DNA of 64,000 nt from Auriscalpium vulgare. Lineage: Eukaryota > Basidiomycota > Agaricomycetes > Russulales > Auriscalpiaceae. Of the stretch, positions 12,804 through 25,139 are shown in pieces; positions within the stretch are counted from its first letter, which is position 1; the number at the start of each line of letters is the position of its first letter. The notes under the pieces are model-generated. The model did no database searches, had not been told where the DNA came from, and saw only the letters and a list, made by a program, of their open reading frames with translations. A program made the position numbers and the translations under genes. Where the stretch lies: NCBI GenBank assembly GCA_019915015.1, contig JAHBBC010000021.1:248001-312000 (forward strand), in the 5' to 3' direction.

Positions 12804-13020
12804 ACGGCACGAATATCAATTAGGAATGTAGAAGCTACAAGTTGAACAAGGTCTGGGTAGGGAAAGGGAAAGATGAGGGACGGTGCAGAGTCGGTGTCGT
12901 TGCCGAGGTTGGGATGGCGTTGCTGTCAGTGTCGTCGTCGTGCCACTTGAACGCGCTGGCGGTCCGACGGTCCGTAATCGCTTAGGTAATCCGGCAAGCC
13001 AGGAAGGCGTGATGTAGGCG
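12804..13020. other. MPE1 upstream region
   Basis: About 220 bases between the MPE1 start codon and the right inverted repeat. It should hold the MPE1 promoter. No gene or clear regulatory motif was recognised. Confidence 0.4.
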
Positions 13021-13088
13021 CGATGAAGGGTGTCAGAACAGCCTCGCAGGCTGTTTCTAAAAACAGCCCCGGAGCGTGCCCGCCGTGT
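13021..13088 (-). repeat. Right copy of the 68-bp inverted repeat
   Basis: Reverse-complement partner of 9834-9901, 67/68 identical. The outer end is at 13088, only 97 bases before the ClpX start codon at 13186, so it sits in or next to the ClpX promoter. The two copies enclose 3255 bp including themselves. Confidence 0.95.
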
Positions 13089-13185
13089 CAAGCCCATCCG
13101 CCAGTGCTTCCGAGCGAACGTGGGTCTTTTGGTGGACTTCGTCGATATACAACGCTTTGACTACCTTCGACAGACTGCGCTGTAG

Positions 13186-15546
13186 ATGCTGCCAGGCTTG
13201 GTACCGACTTCCATCGTGGCATGGCGCTTCAAGTCACTCCGTCTACTTGCCCGAGGCTTGCGCACACAAGCACAATATGATTACGTCCCCAGAGACGAGC
13301 CAGACACCGCTTCATATGTGAAATCAGCAGGACTGGCCACCCCAAGGGAGGTACGTGTGGTGTTTGTGCCGATACAATACGGCCCGTCAATTCAACTCGA
13401 CTGGTAGCTTGTACAGTACTTGGACGAGTATGTGGTGGGTCAAGAAAACGCGAAGAAGGTGCTGTCGGTCGCGTAAGTGCACATATACACGATTGTCCGT
13501 CCCTACATTTATTGAGGCGCAGCGTCTTCAATCACTATAATCGAGTCCGCGCAAACATGCATGAGAGCGAGAGAGAGTCAGACGGTAGAGAGTGGGACGA
13601 GAATCTGCGCGGAGAATATGTGTCGGATGCCAGTGAGCACAACTTATAATCATCCTATGTTGACCTTCTTTGATAGATCCAAAGCAGACATTGTAACCGC
13701 GCAACTGCATCCTCATCCTCGCCGATTGCCACCTCATTCATCGTGGCCGCTGCAGGCCCATCTGCCGACACCACTTTTCGAGAAGAGCAATGTCCTAGTC
13801 CTGTATGTGCTTCTAGCCTTTTCACATCTTATTCCCCTCACATGTTCATTCAGAGGTCCGACTGGGTCGGGTACGTTGGGTTCTGCATGTTATAAGCGTA
13901 CAACGACTGAATTTTGTCGCATCTGCTAGGGAAGACCTTACTTGCCCGTACTCTTGCCAAGGTTCTGGACGTTCCTTTTTCGGTCAGCGACGCAACATCT
14001 TTCACTCAGGTCAATTGTCATCTCGGAGTGTCTATTGGATCGCGATTAACAGCGCCTTACAGGCCGGCTGTCAGTGATATCGGATTGCTAATACGTGACA
14101 GCGCTAAACTATGCGACAGATGTAGGAGAGGATGTCGATATGTGCATACACCGGCTGGTATGCACACGATCGATGCGGGGGCTCTACGTTGACTGACATC
14201 GAACAGTTGCAAGCTGCAAACTATGATCCCTATCGTGCAAGGTGACTTTCGCAAGCTGGGCTTCCCTTTTCTCATCCTGATTTGCCAAAGCTCTGGAATA
14301 GTCTACATCGACGAGGTTGACAAAATTGCGCGCAAGGCAGGTGGTAGCGGAACGGAGGGATCACGTGACGTCGGCGGCGAGGGCGTACAGCAAGCGCTCT
14401 TGCGAATGATGGAAGGTTCAGTGGTAACCATCCCAGCCAAGGGCGCGGCTGTAGAAGGCCCAGGTGTTTCAGCCACTGGTGAGGGTCGCTCCCGCGCTGG
14501 ACAGCGAACAAGTGCCGCGCCTCGTCAGTCGAATTTCTATATTATCTTTGGAACAACTCACGATAAATCATTCCAGCGAAACCGGACTTGTATCAAATTG
14601 ATACTTCAAATGTTCTGTTCATCCTCAGCGGTGCATTTGTCGGCTTGGACAGTGTCATCAAGAGACGGGTCGCCAAGGGGGTCCGTATAGTTACCGGAGT
14701 TGGGACTCGACGCCAATTCTGACAGTTGCTTCAGTCAATAGGATTCACCGCAAATCTGAGCTCACCCACGGAAGAAACATCGACGGGTTCCATGCCATTC
14801 TTCACGCCAAATCGTAGTGTATCGCCGAATGTGCTCGAGCTTGTAGAGCCTGTTGGTAAGATCCTCGCTGTGTTCGAGCTCCTGGCCTTCTTTATCTCCT
14901 CTTCTTTGCAGACTTGGTCAAATATGGGTGAGATTGCAAGCGGACTCAGAAAGCTAATCCTGACGATCTTCCTAGCTTCATTCCAGAATTCATCTCCCGC
15001 CTGCCTTCTATGACAACATTGGCCCCGCTCACGCCATATGATCTACGCCGCATCCTAACCGAAGTCAAGGGCTCCTTAATTTCCCAATACACGGCACTGT
15101 TCGGCTATTCCGGTGTCGAAATTAGGTTCACCACAGGAGCTCTCAATGAAATCTGCAAGAAAGCCGCAGAACGTGGCGGGGGTGCACGCGGTCTGAGAGG
15201 CATTATGGTAAGGCTATCGTCCCTCCATGTAAGCAACGATTCATGTTTTTTCAGGAAACGCTGCTACTCGAGCCAATGTATGAAGTGCCGTAAGTTGCAG
15301 AGAAACGTTTCGTTCGAGCTTGATCTGATTTCTCATTTACAGTGGCTCCGTGAGACTATTCACTTGCACAGAACATACTGCGACTCACTAACTTGTTTGT
15401 GTTTCCAGAACATACGACATGTTCTCATCAACGAGAATGTAATTCGAGGCCTACAGCCCGCGCTCTACTGGACCAAAGGGCAGGGGGCGGCCTTTTGGGC
15501 GGCTTGGGCGGAGGAGGAGACCTTTGAAGAGAAGAAGTTGTCATAG
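13186..15546 (+). CDS. MCX1: Mitochondrial ClpX-type AAA+ unfoldase
   Basis: ATP-dependent unfoldase of the mitochondrial matrix, partner of ClpP where present. The start gives an Arg/Leu-rich, acid-poor presequence ([17 protein letters not shown]) typical of matrix targeting. After about a dozen short introns the spliced order is [27 protein letters not shown], Walker [40 protein letters not shown], Walker [28 protein letters not shown], then [27 protein letters not shown] and [13 protein letters not shown]. The N-terminal zinc-binding domain of bacterial ClpX is not seen, as in other mitochondrial forms. The stretch between HYNRV and the Walker A motif has a less certain splice near 13625-13685. 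Family identity is certain; individual splice sites are hand-called. Confidence 0.93.
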
Positions 15547-15810
15547 ATCACTCAGGCTGACCCCCAACTCATGTATTTTACTTGCACGTACGCGCCTATA
15601 TGTACATGCGCGTCGTCATATATACATGGAACTTGAAGTTGTAGGTGAATATCTTATTTCTGGGGTCGACAACTCACCACTAAAAGAACAATTGTATATG
15701 TATGAAGACATGCTCATGCATTCTCAGTAATAGGTATGGAGTTGCGATGAGGGGTTGGTGATGATAGAGAAACAAGATTGAGGATAGTAAACTTCTGGCA
15801 CCCATCATGC

Positions 15811-16679
15811 TCACGCTTCAGTCTTAGGCTCCTCTTCCTTTTTCTCAGTCTCAACCTTCTCCTCCGCCTTGGTTTCCGCTTCGTCGGACGCCTCTTCTGT
15901 AGCAGGCTCCTCCGAGGCGACTGCTGGCTCAGGAGCAGCGGACTCGCCAGTGCCAGCGGCTACAGTGGCGTTGCTGGACTGCGCCTGTTCAAAGGCGGTC
16001 TTGAACTGACCAGCATCTAACAAGAACAATTTTAAGTGTAAGCGCAAATGGACTTCATTGATCACGCACTGTCTGAGTTGGCGAAACGGATGGCCAACGT
16101 CTCCGCCGTCGGAGGAGATTCAGAGTAATCCGCCAAGACTTTCCACACCCAACTCCTGTCCGAGCCGATGTTGGGCTGCAACTTCATCTCGGACGAAACT
16201 AGGACAGAAGTGAGCGGGGTACAGAGCAATAAAAAAGCCACTTACCGAGGTGGTTCGCGCAGACCTTCAGCGTCTTATCACGCCTCATCACGAGCCGAAC
16301 TTTCTTGGTCTCCTTGTGCTGGAGCAGTCGCACTTCGCCCGTACCACGTTCCTTCCACTCATTGGATCCAGAATCGAACCTAAAAAGCTTCGCGCGCCTG
16401 CGAGACGTCGACGAGCCACATCAGTATACGAGGAAGAAATCGATGGCTAGATCTCAGAGGTCGCTCACATTTTGAATATCGCGGTCTCATCCTCCTCGTT
16501 GGTCTTCGTCTCGACCTGTTCAGTGAGTTTTATGACGGGCTCAAAATGAGGATCGGTCTCCTCGTCCTATAAAAATAAATGCAGTTCAATCAGTACATCC
16601 TTGCGGGGATGCCTCAGCCACACGATCCAAACAAATCACGCACCCGGGGAGCCAAAGGGTTCTCACTCGAGTCAGCCAT
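15811..16679 (-). CDS. YRB1: Ran-binding protein 1 (RanBD)
   Basis: Cytoplasmic cofactor that binds RanGTP and helps RanGAP release cargo during nuclear transport. From 16679 it reads [12 protein letters not shown], then acidic [22 protein letters not shown], the Ran-binding core ([44 protein letters not shown]), [10 protein letters not shown] and, after another intron, [11 protein letters not shown]. An acidic/alanine-rich tail follows ([19 protein letters not shown]) before the stop at 15811. The WKERGTG signature and [11 protein letters not shown] match the family closely. It is divergent from EMP24, with about 176 bases between the start codons. Confidence 0.95.
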
Positions 16680-16855
16680 TTGGTTGCTACAGATGTTGGT
16701 TGGAGCGTAAGGTCGTGAAGAGAGTGTAGAAAGGGCGAAGGGTCTGGGAGCAAGAGCTTCGCGTCCGAGATAGACTCGCGCCACGGACCCCGGACACTAC
16801 TCATCTCCGTGTCCTCGAATATTGACTTCGCACTCTCTTCGTCACCACGCAGAGC

Positions 16856-17729
16856 ATGGCACGGCTTCCCCACCACCGCTTGCTTGCCCCATGTCTCTTC
16901 CTCTTCTTCCTCCTTGCGAATATGAGCTCGGCCCACTTGATTGAGGTTCAGGCCTCGAAGAAGGAGTGTTTCTTTGAAGACCTCCACAAGAATGACAAGG
17001 TGTGCGCGTTGCTTCCTCACCAGGCGAGTCAGGCTGACTGCGCTGTCGTCAGATGACCGTCACCTACCAGGTCGGCGGAGGCGGTCATTTGGACATCGAC
17101 TTCTGGGTGAGCAGGCTATGCGAAACCAACTGCCTGTATCCTTCTAACTCTTCTTCCAGATAGCGGACCCCGATGGCACGGCCGTAGCGAAGTACATCAA
17201 AGAGTCCACTGGCACCGTGTCCATCACCGCTGCGAAAGATGGCAGACATGATTATTGCTTCTCGAATCAAATGAGCACAATAGCGGACAAAATTGTCAGG
17301 TGCGTACTTTCAGAGCTTGTCGTGAGGCTGCAGAGCTCAGTACTTTCTAGCTTCAACGTCCACGGCGTCATCTACGTAGGAGAAGGGGAGGACGGTATGT
17401 TCTTGTGTTCTACAGTCGAGCTCGTAATATGACATGATTTATAGAAACCGTTGCCCCCATCGAGCGCGAGATCCGGTCGCTGGCGAACGGCTTGACATCT
17501 GTGAAGGACGAGCAGGAATACATCGTAGTTCGCGAACGAACACATCGTAACACGGCCGAGTCGACTAACTCAAGAGTCAAATGGTGGTCGATTTTGCAGG
17601 CCGTGGTCCTATTCTCAGTGGTTGCATTCCAAGTATACTATTTGCAGGTGCGTCTTTGCGATTCCTCGCCTCTCATCTAAGCGCTGAGCTCCGTCGTAGT
17701 CATTTTTCGAGGTCAAGAGGGTCATCTAG
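16856..17729 (+). CDS. EMP24: p24-family cargo receptor Emp24/TMED2
   Basis: Type I membrane protein of COPII/COPI vesicles cycling between ER and Golgi. The start opens a hydrophobic signal peptide (LLAPCLFLFFLLANMSSA). The GOLD domain follows (EVQASKKECFFEDLHKNDK, QVGGGGHLDIDFWI, YCFSNQMSTIADKIV) with the paired cysteines, then a coiled-coil (EREIRSLANGLTSVKDEQEY, RERTHRNTAESTNSR). A transmembrane helix near 17590-17650 ends in YYLQ and, after the last intron, the cytosolic tail SFFEVKRVI with the FF motif used for coat binding. The CFSNxMST and NSRV-type signatures point to the beta (Emp24/TMED2) subfamily. Confidence 0.93.
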
Positions 17730-18032
17730 GACCTTTCCGAATATATGTTTCCATACCCTCACGCTTAGACGGCTTTTGAACGATCCAAAGCCACGTCTCT
17801 GAAATGTTCATGATATGAATGGATGGGCATGAAGGCAAGACTACACAGCGATATAACAGAACTGATAAATCCTTCAGTGGTACAATACAACTGATAAATA
17901 GCGAATAGGCGAGTAGGGGGAGACATGCATGCAAAATGGGCATGGGGTCGTAATGAGGGCTCGTGACAAATGCGTCTACAGATAACAAGTGCGAGGGGGT
18001 ATAGTTTCGTGAAGAGAGGAGTCTGGCAGAGA
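17730..18032. other. Convergent 3' region between EMP24 and the kinesin
   Basis: About 300 bases between two convergent stop codons. It should contain both 3' untranslated regions. I see no gene in it. Confidence 0.5.
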
Positions 18033-21000
18033 TCATTTCCAGGTGGGCTTTGAGCGGCCAGAGATATCAGCACTGGCGCTGATGTCGCCAGCGGAAAATG
18101 AGATATTTCCGCTTGCAATAGGTTTCGAGCGTGTCGAACTCATGCCTTTGGATGCCAAGTTGAGTAGTGACATCCGCTTCCCCCTCTTCGCTGGCGACCT
18201 GGTCGACTCCCCAATAGGGACCCGCCTGGGGCCTCCCATACTGGATGCACTCTTTGACAACCCATCGTCGTCTCGCGAGTGAGGCGAAAGCTGGGGAATC
18301 AGACTGGACCGACGTCGGCCTTTGTCGTTACGCATGGGCCCAATGTTAGAACGCCGTCGGGAGGTCTTCGCAGCTCCGCCTGCGATCCTGGGTGTAGTTG
18401 GCTGCCGCCGTGGACTATTCAGGATGCGCCGATCGTGTTTCGACACTGACCCAAGAGCGGGGCTAGGTTCCTCCGACGTGAACGAGTTCAGGCTTCTGTC
18501 CGACAGTGGAACGCCCTCACTACGCCTGGCCGACGTCGACGGTCCTTCACCATTCTCATCGTCTTCAGCCAAACTCCCAAGAGTGAAGGGGCCTCGCGAT
18601 CTCATGGAGCCAGTACCCAACCGATTATCGCGACGCGCGCGCGATATACTTGTGCGAGAAGGGGGTATGTCATGAGAGGACTGCGCGGAGAAGCTGAAAT
18701 GGAGGCTGTCATCTGTCTTTTCATCCTCCCACTCGCTCTCGGAACCTCCGGCTGCACTGCGGCCAGGGATAGAAAAGACGTCTCTTCCGTCCGGAGAAGG
18801 CGCGACCGCGATCGGGGTGCTGTCGTTCAGCGAGAACGTGGGAAGCTGACTGCGATTGGCGTCGTCCAAGCTGCCTTGACCCGCCTCGTCTTTCCACTGC
18901 ACGGCTTTCTTCTTCTCCCGCTCCTTGTCGGAAGGACGTCGGTACGGAGCGCTGTTGGCGGACATGCTGCTACGCAGAGAACGACGCGGTGATTTGACGT
19001 GCTGTTTGCGTGCTGGCGATCCTAGGCCCAAGGTACCGTAGGATGAGGACCGCCTTGATGGCTTTACCTTCGCCGAATTTGACACATCCCCTGGCAAAGA
19101 CGAGACTCTGCCAAACTTCGGATGGCCCTTGAAAGTTGGCAGGACGGAGGAGGCTTCGGGCGCCACAGCGTAGGACGCAACTGAATGGCTGACGATTGAC
19201 TGGAAGTCTCCGTCGTTGCGTTCCGAGATGTTCTTCAACGACGCAGCGACCGCCCGCGCCGTGCCGTCGAGACCATCCCTACCTTCCTCCAAGGCCGTAC
19301 GAAGGGACCGGCTAGCTTCACCCAGGACTGCTGTATATCGCCCGACCATCCCAAGTAGATGCAAAAGCATCTTTGCTTGTCCCTCCATTTCCTCCTTGAC
19401 AGCTTCCCTCTCAGCCTCAGCGCGTATTCGCTCCATGGAGGCCATCCTCCACTGGGCGTCCAAGTTGATGTTGTCCACACTGACGGTGTCGAGTCGGTCG
19501 GACCGCCTTTCAACGACCGCACGAAGCATCGCCTCGAACATGCTGCTGGCATTGAGAGAGCGTTGCAGGCGCGTAGACAGCTGGCTGTCCGACTTGACAG
19601 CCTGTTCCTCCGGGATAGCCAAGGCTTGGAGGAGCCCTCGCTCCGCCTCGAGGTCGGGAGAGAGATCGCTGGACGATGCCAGCCTTTCCAGCTCGTGCAA
19701 CCGGGCACGAATAACACGGATCTTGATCTGCGCCGAGGAAAGCTTTCCTGAGCATAACGCCCCGTCTTGGATCGCCGACTGTGTTTGTTCGGCGCGAGCC
19801 TTCATGTCGTTCTTCGCCCTGTCCACCTCTGCTTGTGCCTCTGATTTCTTCCGCCGCACAACCTCTGTTTCCGAGGTCACCTTCCCTGCAAGTTTCGCCT
19901 TCAGCTCCGCCACCTCCAGGTTCAAACGGTTGATGGCTTCGACGTATTGCCCAACGTGGCGATCGACATTGACAACATTGCGGGTAACGACTCGTGTCTT
20001 GATCTTTGTTGCGCGTTCAGCGTAAATCAGGGTGTTGTGCGTGTCGTCGAAGTGTAGAGATGTTGGAGCAACGCAGACGATCATAACTGTCTTGCAGTTG
20101 CCGCCAAGGGAGAATTTGAGTAGACGAGTTAGTTTGCTGTTACGGTAGGGGATGTGTCGAATGGCACCACCGCTTTCGCAAAGGGCATTGATGCAGTTGC
20201 CTAGAGCGAGTAGCGACTTGTTGATGTTCGCGCCTTCGACCATACGCTGACCCATATTGTTGGTTGCGGCCGCGCGCTCGCTCCCCGCCAGATCAATGAT
20301 CGACAGTGTGCCCATTGTTCGCTCCTCAGTGAGTGATGCTGTTCGCGGCGCCTGTGTTACGTGCACCTGCAAAACGGCGTGCGAGCGCGAAGAGGTTTCG
20401 TTGGCGTGGGTAGGGGACTGTGTGCGCCGCGAGTTGCCAAGGATGACAATGTCCTTGACTTCGTCCGCGCTCCTGGGCCTAAGCTCGACGAGGCCCACGA
20501 CCTTGACTGCTTTGTCTTCGCGTATCTGCAGACCGCCTCGAGGCGTTGGCGTGCCAGGCTCCGCCAGAAGGTCCCGGATCTCTTCGTTATATATTTCAAG
20601 GAAAGTGACAACAACCTCGGCAGAGTATTCATCTTTCCGATCCTCTATTCGTTGGAAGAGGTCTGCCATCGCCAAGTAGATGACGCCTGGATCGGTTTCG
20701 GTGCCGCTGATAGTGTGCGTCTTGCCACAGCCGGTCGCCTAGGGTCCGACAGAATGGCAGGTTATAAGCACACAATATTGGCAGGGTGGATGAGGGCTCA
20801 CCCCATAAGCAAACGCTGTCGCGTTGTATCCATCCAGCAGGTTCTGCAGCAGCGGCCGCGCAGTGACATCGTACACGTGTTGTTGCGAGGCGTCATCTCC
20901 AAGAACCTTATCAAACATGAAGCGTTTGTCTTTGTATCGTTTGGTCCCGGGGGGCATAAAGCCACGTTCGACGAATGCCTTTGCTTGGTCGGTTTCGGCA

Positions 21001-21251
21001 GGGTCGAAGGTGAGGATGCGGTCGTCGACGATTTGCACGACATTGCGAACGGCAGAAGAGGAGACAATGGATCTAGCAGGGGCTGATAGGGTGCCGTCTC
21101 CTCGGATGGTGGTGTCGTACACAGGCTCGGGGAGACGTGCGGCCTCTGAGGCGGACGGGGGACGAACGCGGACTGGGGACTGTCAACACGTGAGGGTCGG
21201 AGAAAGAAAGGTGGGCTAACCGGCGACGCTGATAGAGCCAGCTGGGACCAT
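18033..21251 (-). CDS. KIP3: Kinesin-8 motor (Kip3/Klp5/KIF18 type)
   Basis: Plus-end-directed microtubule motor and depolymerase that controls microtubule length and spindle position. From 21251: MVPAGSISVAVRVRPPS across an intron using the acceptor that restores VRVRPP, then FMFDKVLGDDASQQHVYD and NATAFAYGATGCGKTHT (P-loop) with an intron inside it. Switch I is NETSSRSHAVLQV, switch II DLAGSERA, then HIPYRNSKLTRLLKFSLGGNCKT. A neck/coiled-coil follows (YVEAINRLNLEVAELKAKL). The 500-residue C-terminal tail is Ser/Arg/Pro-rich and low complexity, with basic clusters (SPAKRGKRMSLLNL) that probably bind microtubules. The motor block matches kinesin-8 best by its DRILTFDPAE and FVERGF region. 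The start is 185 bases from the divergent URA4 start. Confidence 0.92.
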
Positions 21252-21435
21252 GGTCGAGCAGGCGTGGGCGTGGCACCGGAAGGGGGAGGGCGTAGGAGGG
21301 CGGGGCAGGAGGCAAAGTCAACTTGAACCAACTCGGCGCGTCCAACCCCGTCACGTGGTCGCTCCCCCCTCACGTAAGCTGGCCTCCAGATCTTCGCGGC
21401 CAGATCCAAAGCTCTTGCCACTGCCACCTGTCATC

Positions 21436-22696
21436 ATGTCCACCCTTTCTGTCTCCTCCCCAGCGGACTTTCACGTCCATCTTCGTCAAGGTCCTCTTTC
21501 GGACCTGGTGTGTCCCCATGTTCGGCTCGGCGGCTTTCATCTGGCCTATGTTATGGTACGCACCCTCTCGACGATCGCGCCTACTGCGTCGTGCAGACGC
21601 CGGTCGCACAGCCCAACCTATCTCCTCCCATAACCACCACGGATGCCGCACTGCAGTACAAGTCCCGTCTCGAGAAGATCGACCCTTCTATAGAGTATCT
21701 CATGACTCTCTATCTCACCCCCGATCTCACTCCGGATGAAATCCGAAAAGCCAAACGCGCGGGCATCGTAGGTACGTCCAGATATACATCTCCAACCGCA
21801 GCACTTCAATCCATCTTCAGGCGTGAAGTCCTACCCCAGAGGTGTTACGACAAACTCCGACGGTGGTATTGAATCATACGAGGCCTACTACCACGTCTTT
21901 GCGGTCATGGAAGAAGTTGACATGGTGCTCAATCTTCATGGCGAAGTCCCATCGGATGCGTCTGCCGTGAGTGTCTGATCTCACGCCACCGGGGGACTTT
22001 GGTATATTGACGGTCCCAAAGAACATCCACATCATAAATGCGGAACCCTCGTTTCTGCCGCATCTGAAGAAACTCCATGCGCGGTTTCCTCGTCTGCGAA
22101 TAGTTCTCGAGCATGCGACCACCCGTGCCGCTGTGGATGCAGTCAAGTCCCTCGGGCCAACCGTAGCGTGTACAATCACAGCTCATCACCTCGCACTCAC
22201 CGTCGACGACTGGGCCGGTCAGTCATGGAACTACTGTAAGCCAGTTGCCAAGTTCCCCGACGACCGAGAGGCCCTTAGAGAGGTTATCCGGGAAGGTTAG
22301 ATCGTTCATCGCGTTGTCCAGAGCCTCTGTTCATTGTCACCAGGACATCCTCGCTTCTTCCTTGGCTCTGATTCCGCTCCACATCCACCGCCCAAGAAAT
22401 CAACCTCGTCACCCGACCACGGTTGCGCAGCCGGGATCTATACGTCTCCCATCCTCCTTCCGCTTGTCGCGCATCTCCTCGAGTCTTTCGGGGCGTTGAA
22501 CATGCTTGAAGGATTTGTGAGTACCTTTGGGCGGACGTTCTATGGAAGGGAAGCTGCCGCAACCGGGATTACTGCCCGCACGGTCACACTCAGGAAGGCA
22601 ACAGGAAGTGTCGTAGAAAGCTATGCTGCGGGAGATGAAGGTGTGGTGCCTTTCTGGATTGGACGGGACCTGGGGTGGAAAATCGTAACGGAATAA
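21436..22696 (+). CDS. URA4: Dihydroorotase
   Basis: Zinc amidohydrolase that closes carbamoyl-aspartate to dihydroorotate, third step of de novo pyrimidine synthesis. The start gives STLSVSSPADFHVHLRQG, whose HxH motif binds metal. An intron at about 21556-21612 joins LAYVM to PNLSPPITTT. Further landmarks are GVKSYPRGVTTNSD (lysine expected to be carboxylated), VLNLHGE, VLEHATTRAA, the active-site aspartate in LGSDSAPHP, and YTSPILLPLVAHLLESFGALN near the end. The pattern matches the single-domain PyrC-type enzyme of fungi, not the CAD fusion. The frame is complete to the stop at 22696. Confidence 0.95.
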
Positions 22697-23102
22697 CTGC
22701 TCAATCGTGTTCCTTCCGTATTTTCGACTGGATATGAACCTGCAGTACTAGTGTTTGGCTTGTAAGTAAGCACTCGCCTTGCAGTAGTACTTACTTATAC
22801 AGTAAATGGGCGCTTATTACCAGTCCCACGCTTAGCGCAGTCACGTCGAGTTGACTTCGCTGCACTCCTCGAAGAACCCGGGATGCGATGCTAGCGCTGA
22901 CCGGCACGACTGTGTCATACGACCATACGCACGCGATTGAACCCTCTCCTATACCTCCTCTCTCTCTCTCCCTTTCCTTCCGACGAGCTCCCGGCCATAA
23001 TTGAGTACAGAGTCTCACTCTGTTATCTTCGATTTACGTCGCGTGTCGCCATCCGAGCGCACGCCTGCGTTCACGTCCAGCACGTATAATTATCTATACG
23101 CG
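22697..23102. other. Intergenic region before the CcmS-related gene
   Basis: About 400 bases: URA4 3' end, then a pyrimidine-rich tract near 22955-22980 (TCTCTCTCTCTCCC) typical of fungal promoters just upstream of transcription starts. No gene seen. Confidence 0.4.
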
Positions 23103-25139
23103 ATGCCGAAGAATAAGAAGGGGAAGCAAAAGGCGGCACCGCCCACCCCGCAGAACGAACCGGATGCTGGACTGGGTGCGTCGCAGTACTTGTCTTATCC
23201 CAATGCGCTTGAACCTAAAATACGAGGTAGGCACTATACCTGAGGACCGTGGAGAGTGGGAGACCTACGACACAAACCCTTGGCCAACAGCCGCTACGCC
23301 CTGGGGAGGCGGCGACGAGGGCGAGGAGGAGGAGGAGGAGGAGGAAGAAGAGGGAGCACACGACGATTACCAAGGTGGGCAAGGATACCCGCAAGGAGGT
23401 TACACCGGTGGGCACATCACTGGCCAAGGAGGCTACCCCGCTGCAACTACCGGTGGACATGATGAATATGCAGCTGCTCAAGGTGGGTACGCTGCCGGCC
23501 AGGGAGGCTACCCTGTTGCACCTACTGCGTACGGAGGAACAAATCAGGGAGCATATGCGGCGCCTCGCGGAGCTCCTCATGGCGGATACACTGGCGGTCA
23601 AGCAGGATATGCGGGTGGAGGACGACATACGAACGAACCTGCAGGACGGGGCTGGGACACCCGTGCACCACTCCCAAATGGCCCTGCTGCCTTCGGAGGA
23701 TGGGGTGCATGGGAACCCGAAACCGCCCCGGCCCCTCCCCCCGCGGCGCCTGCACAGACACCACGTCCTAGGGCAGCAGACCTGGCTGGAGGCGGTGCGA
23801 GTTGGCGGAGCTGGATCATGGAAGCCTCGGCCAACGGCTTCAAGCCACCACCCATGGGACCTCCCGTTACAGGGCAGCCTTTCCGACAAGATTCCCGCAC
23901 TGCCGCGTCGCGTGTTGCATTTGCTCGGGGGAACACTGTTATCCCCAAGTCGCGGCCGCATTCGTCGGAGGCAGCCACACATGCTCTGCAAGCAAACCTC
24001 CATTCGATGTTCCGCGGCCCATCGAATCTTCCTCACGCCAGCCCCTACCCACCACCAGCCCCACAGCCCCCACAACAAAGATTGAAGAAAAATAAACGGC
24101 GGAAGGATACACAGGACCAATGGGATCAAGATCCACAGTGGGACGAGGAATGGGAAGATCTAGGCGCCACAGATGCATACCAAAGTGCGGACGCATCGCA
24201 ATGGGATCAAGGTGGGGGAGGGGGCTGGGACGACATTGCTGGGCGGCAGCAATACGCGGAGCACTTGTCTAACGTGTTTGTTCCGGGTCCTGCGGGCCCT
24301 TCGCCCTACCCGATGCCCTCGCGGACAATGGCGTATGCCAGCAATAATGCACCGGACATTCTCGACGTGTGGAAACCAGGCATGTCGCATATGAAGAATG
24401 GCATGGATGAATATGCGGATCTGGGATTCGTGGACTCGTTCGGGGAGGGCCTTGTAGACGCGGAGCGAGCTTTGTTTGGTCGGGAGCGTAAAGCCAGGGA
24501 TCGCATCCATTGGCAGTTCCCTCACGACAAGGACCCGCGAGTGCGATCAGCCCTGGAATGGATGCAGTCGATGTCGCATGGCCTGGGGGCATTTGGCGTA
24601 AGTCTGCTCACCTGTTTGCACTGCGGCCGTCTCACCTACGCGTCCGCTAGTTGGACAAGTTCCTCCAGACCCGCGAGCGTGGCGCGCTGTTTGTCAACGC
24701 AGCGTATGAACCGCCACATGGCAGTAGCGAGCCTGCATTCGACTGGCTCACGTACGACTCTGCGAAGGAGACGCGCGACCGAATAATCCAGGAATCTGTC
24801 GGGTTCTACGACCCCGCTAAGCAGGTTGTCGTATTCGTGCTGCTACCTTCGAAGACGGGTAACAGTGTCGCGATGTGGAGGCGGAAAATCCCAGTCCCAA
24901 ACAGCGTCCGCTTAGCGCATCTGCACGAGATCCAGCTGGCGAAAGCGGCGTTAAGGAAGGAGTATCCTGTGTGGGTCGACGAATTGACGTGCGTGCAGAT
25001 TGAGGTCTTTGAAGATGATGTACTGACAGAAAAGCAAACACGCAGTCCACCCAAACCGCCCTCAGTCCCCCCAAAGCCGGCTAAGAAGAAGAGAGGGTTC
25101 TTCAGCAGATTATTTCACGTATTCAAGATCGAGTGGTAG
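23103..25139 (+). CDS. CcmS-related domain protein with acidic and Gly/Tyr-rich low-complexity regions
   Basis: Basidiomycete-type hypothetical protein; function unknown. The start MPKNKKGKQKAA is followed by an intron at about 23227-23290 that joins EPKIR to AATPWGGGDEGEE. An acidic run of about 12 Glu comes next, then roughly 150 residues of repeated GGY/QGGYP units (about 23370-23630), then a Pro-rich linker and a basic RLKKNKRRK. The folded half holds DILDVWKPGMSHMKNGMDEY, ARDRIHWQFPHDKDPRVRSALEWM, an intron at 24598-24650, LDKFLQTRERGALFVNAAYEPP and PAKQVVVFVLLPSKTGNSVAMW. It ends in a basic amphipathic tail (KKKRGFFSRLFHVFKIEW) that could sit on membrane. The CcmS-related label is from memory of fungal annotations. 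Confidence 0.72.

Noticed and set aside
19216..20025. 269-codon open frame on the + strand inside the kinesin gene
   Set aside because: It is the antisense shadow of a Ser/Arg-rich coiled-coil coding region. It has no motif, and the - strand frame is a complete kinesin-8.
23215..24129. 304-codon open frame on the - strand opposite the CcmS-related gene
   Set aside because: Shadow of a long low-complexity acidic/Gly-rich exon; the product is Cys/Ser/Leu-rich without a recognisable domain.
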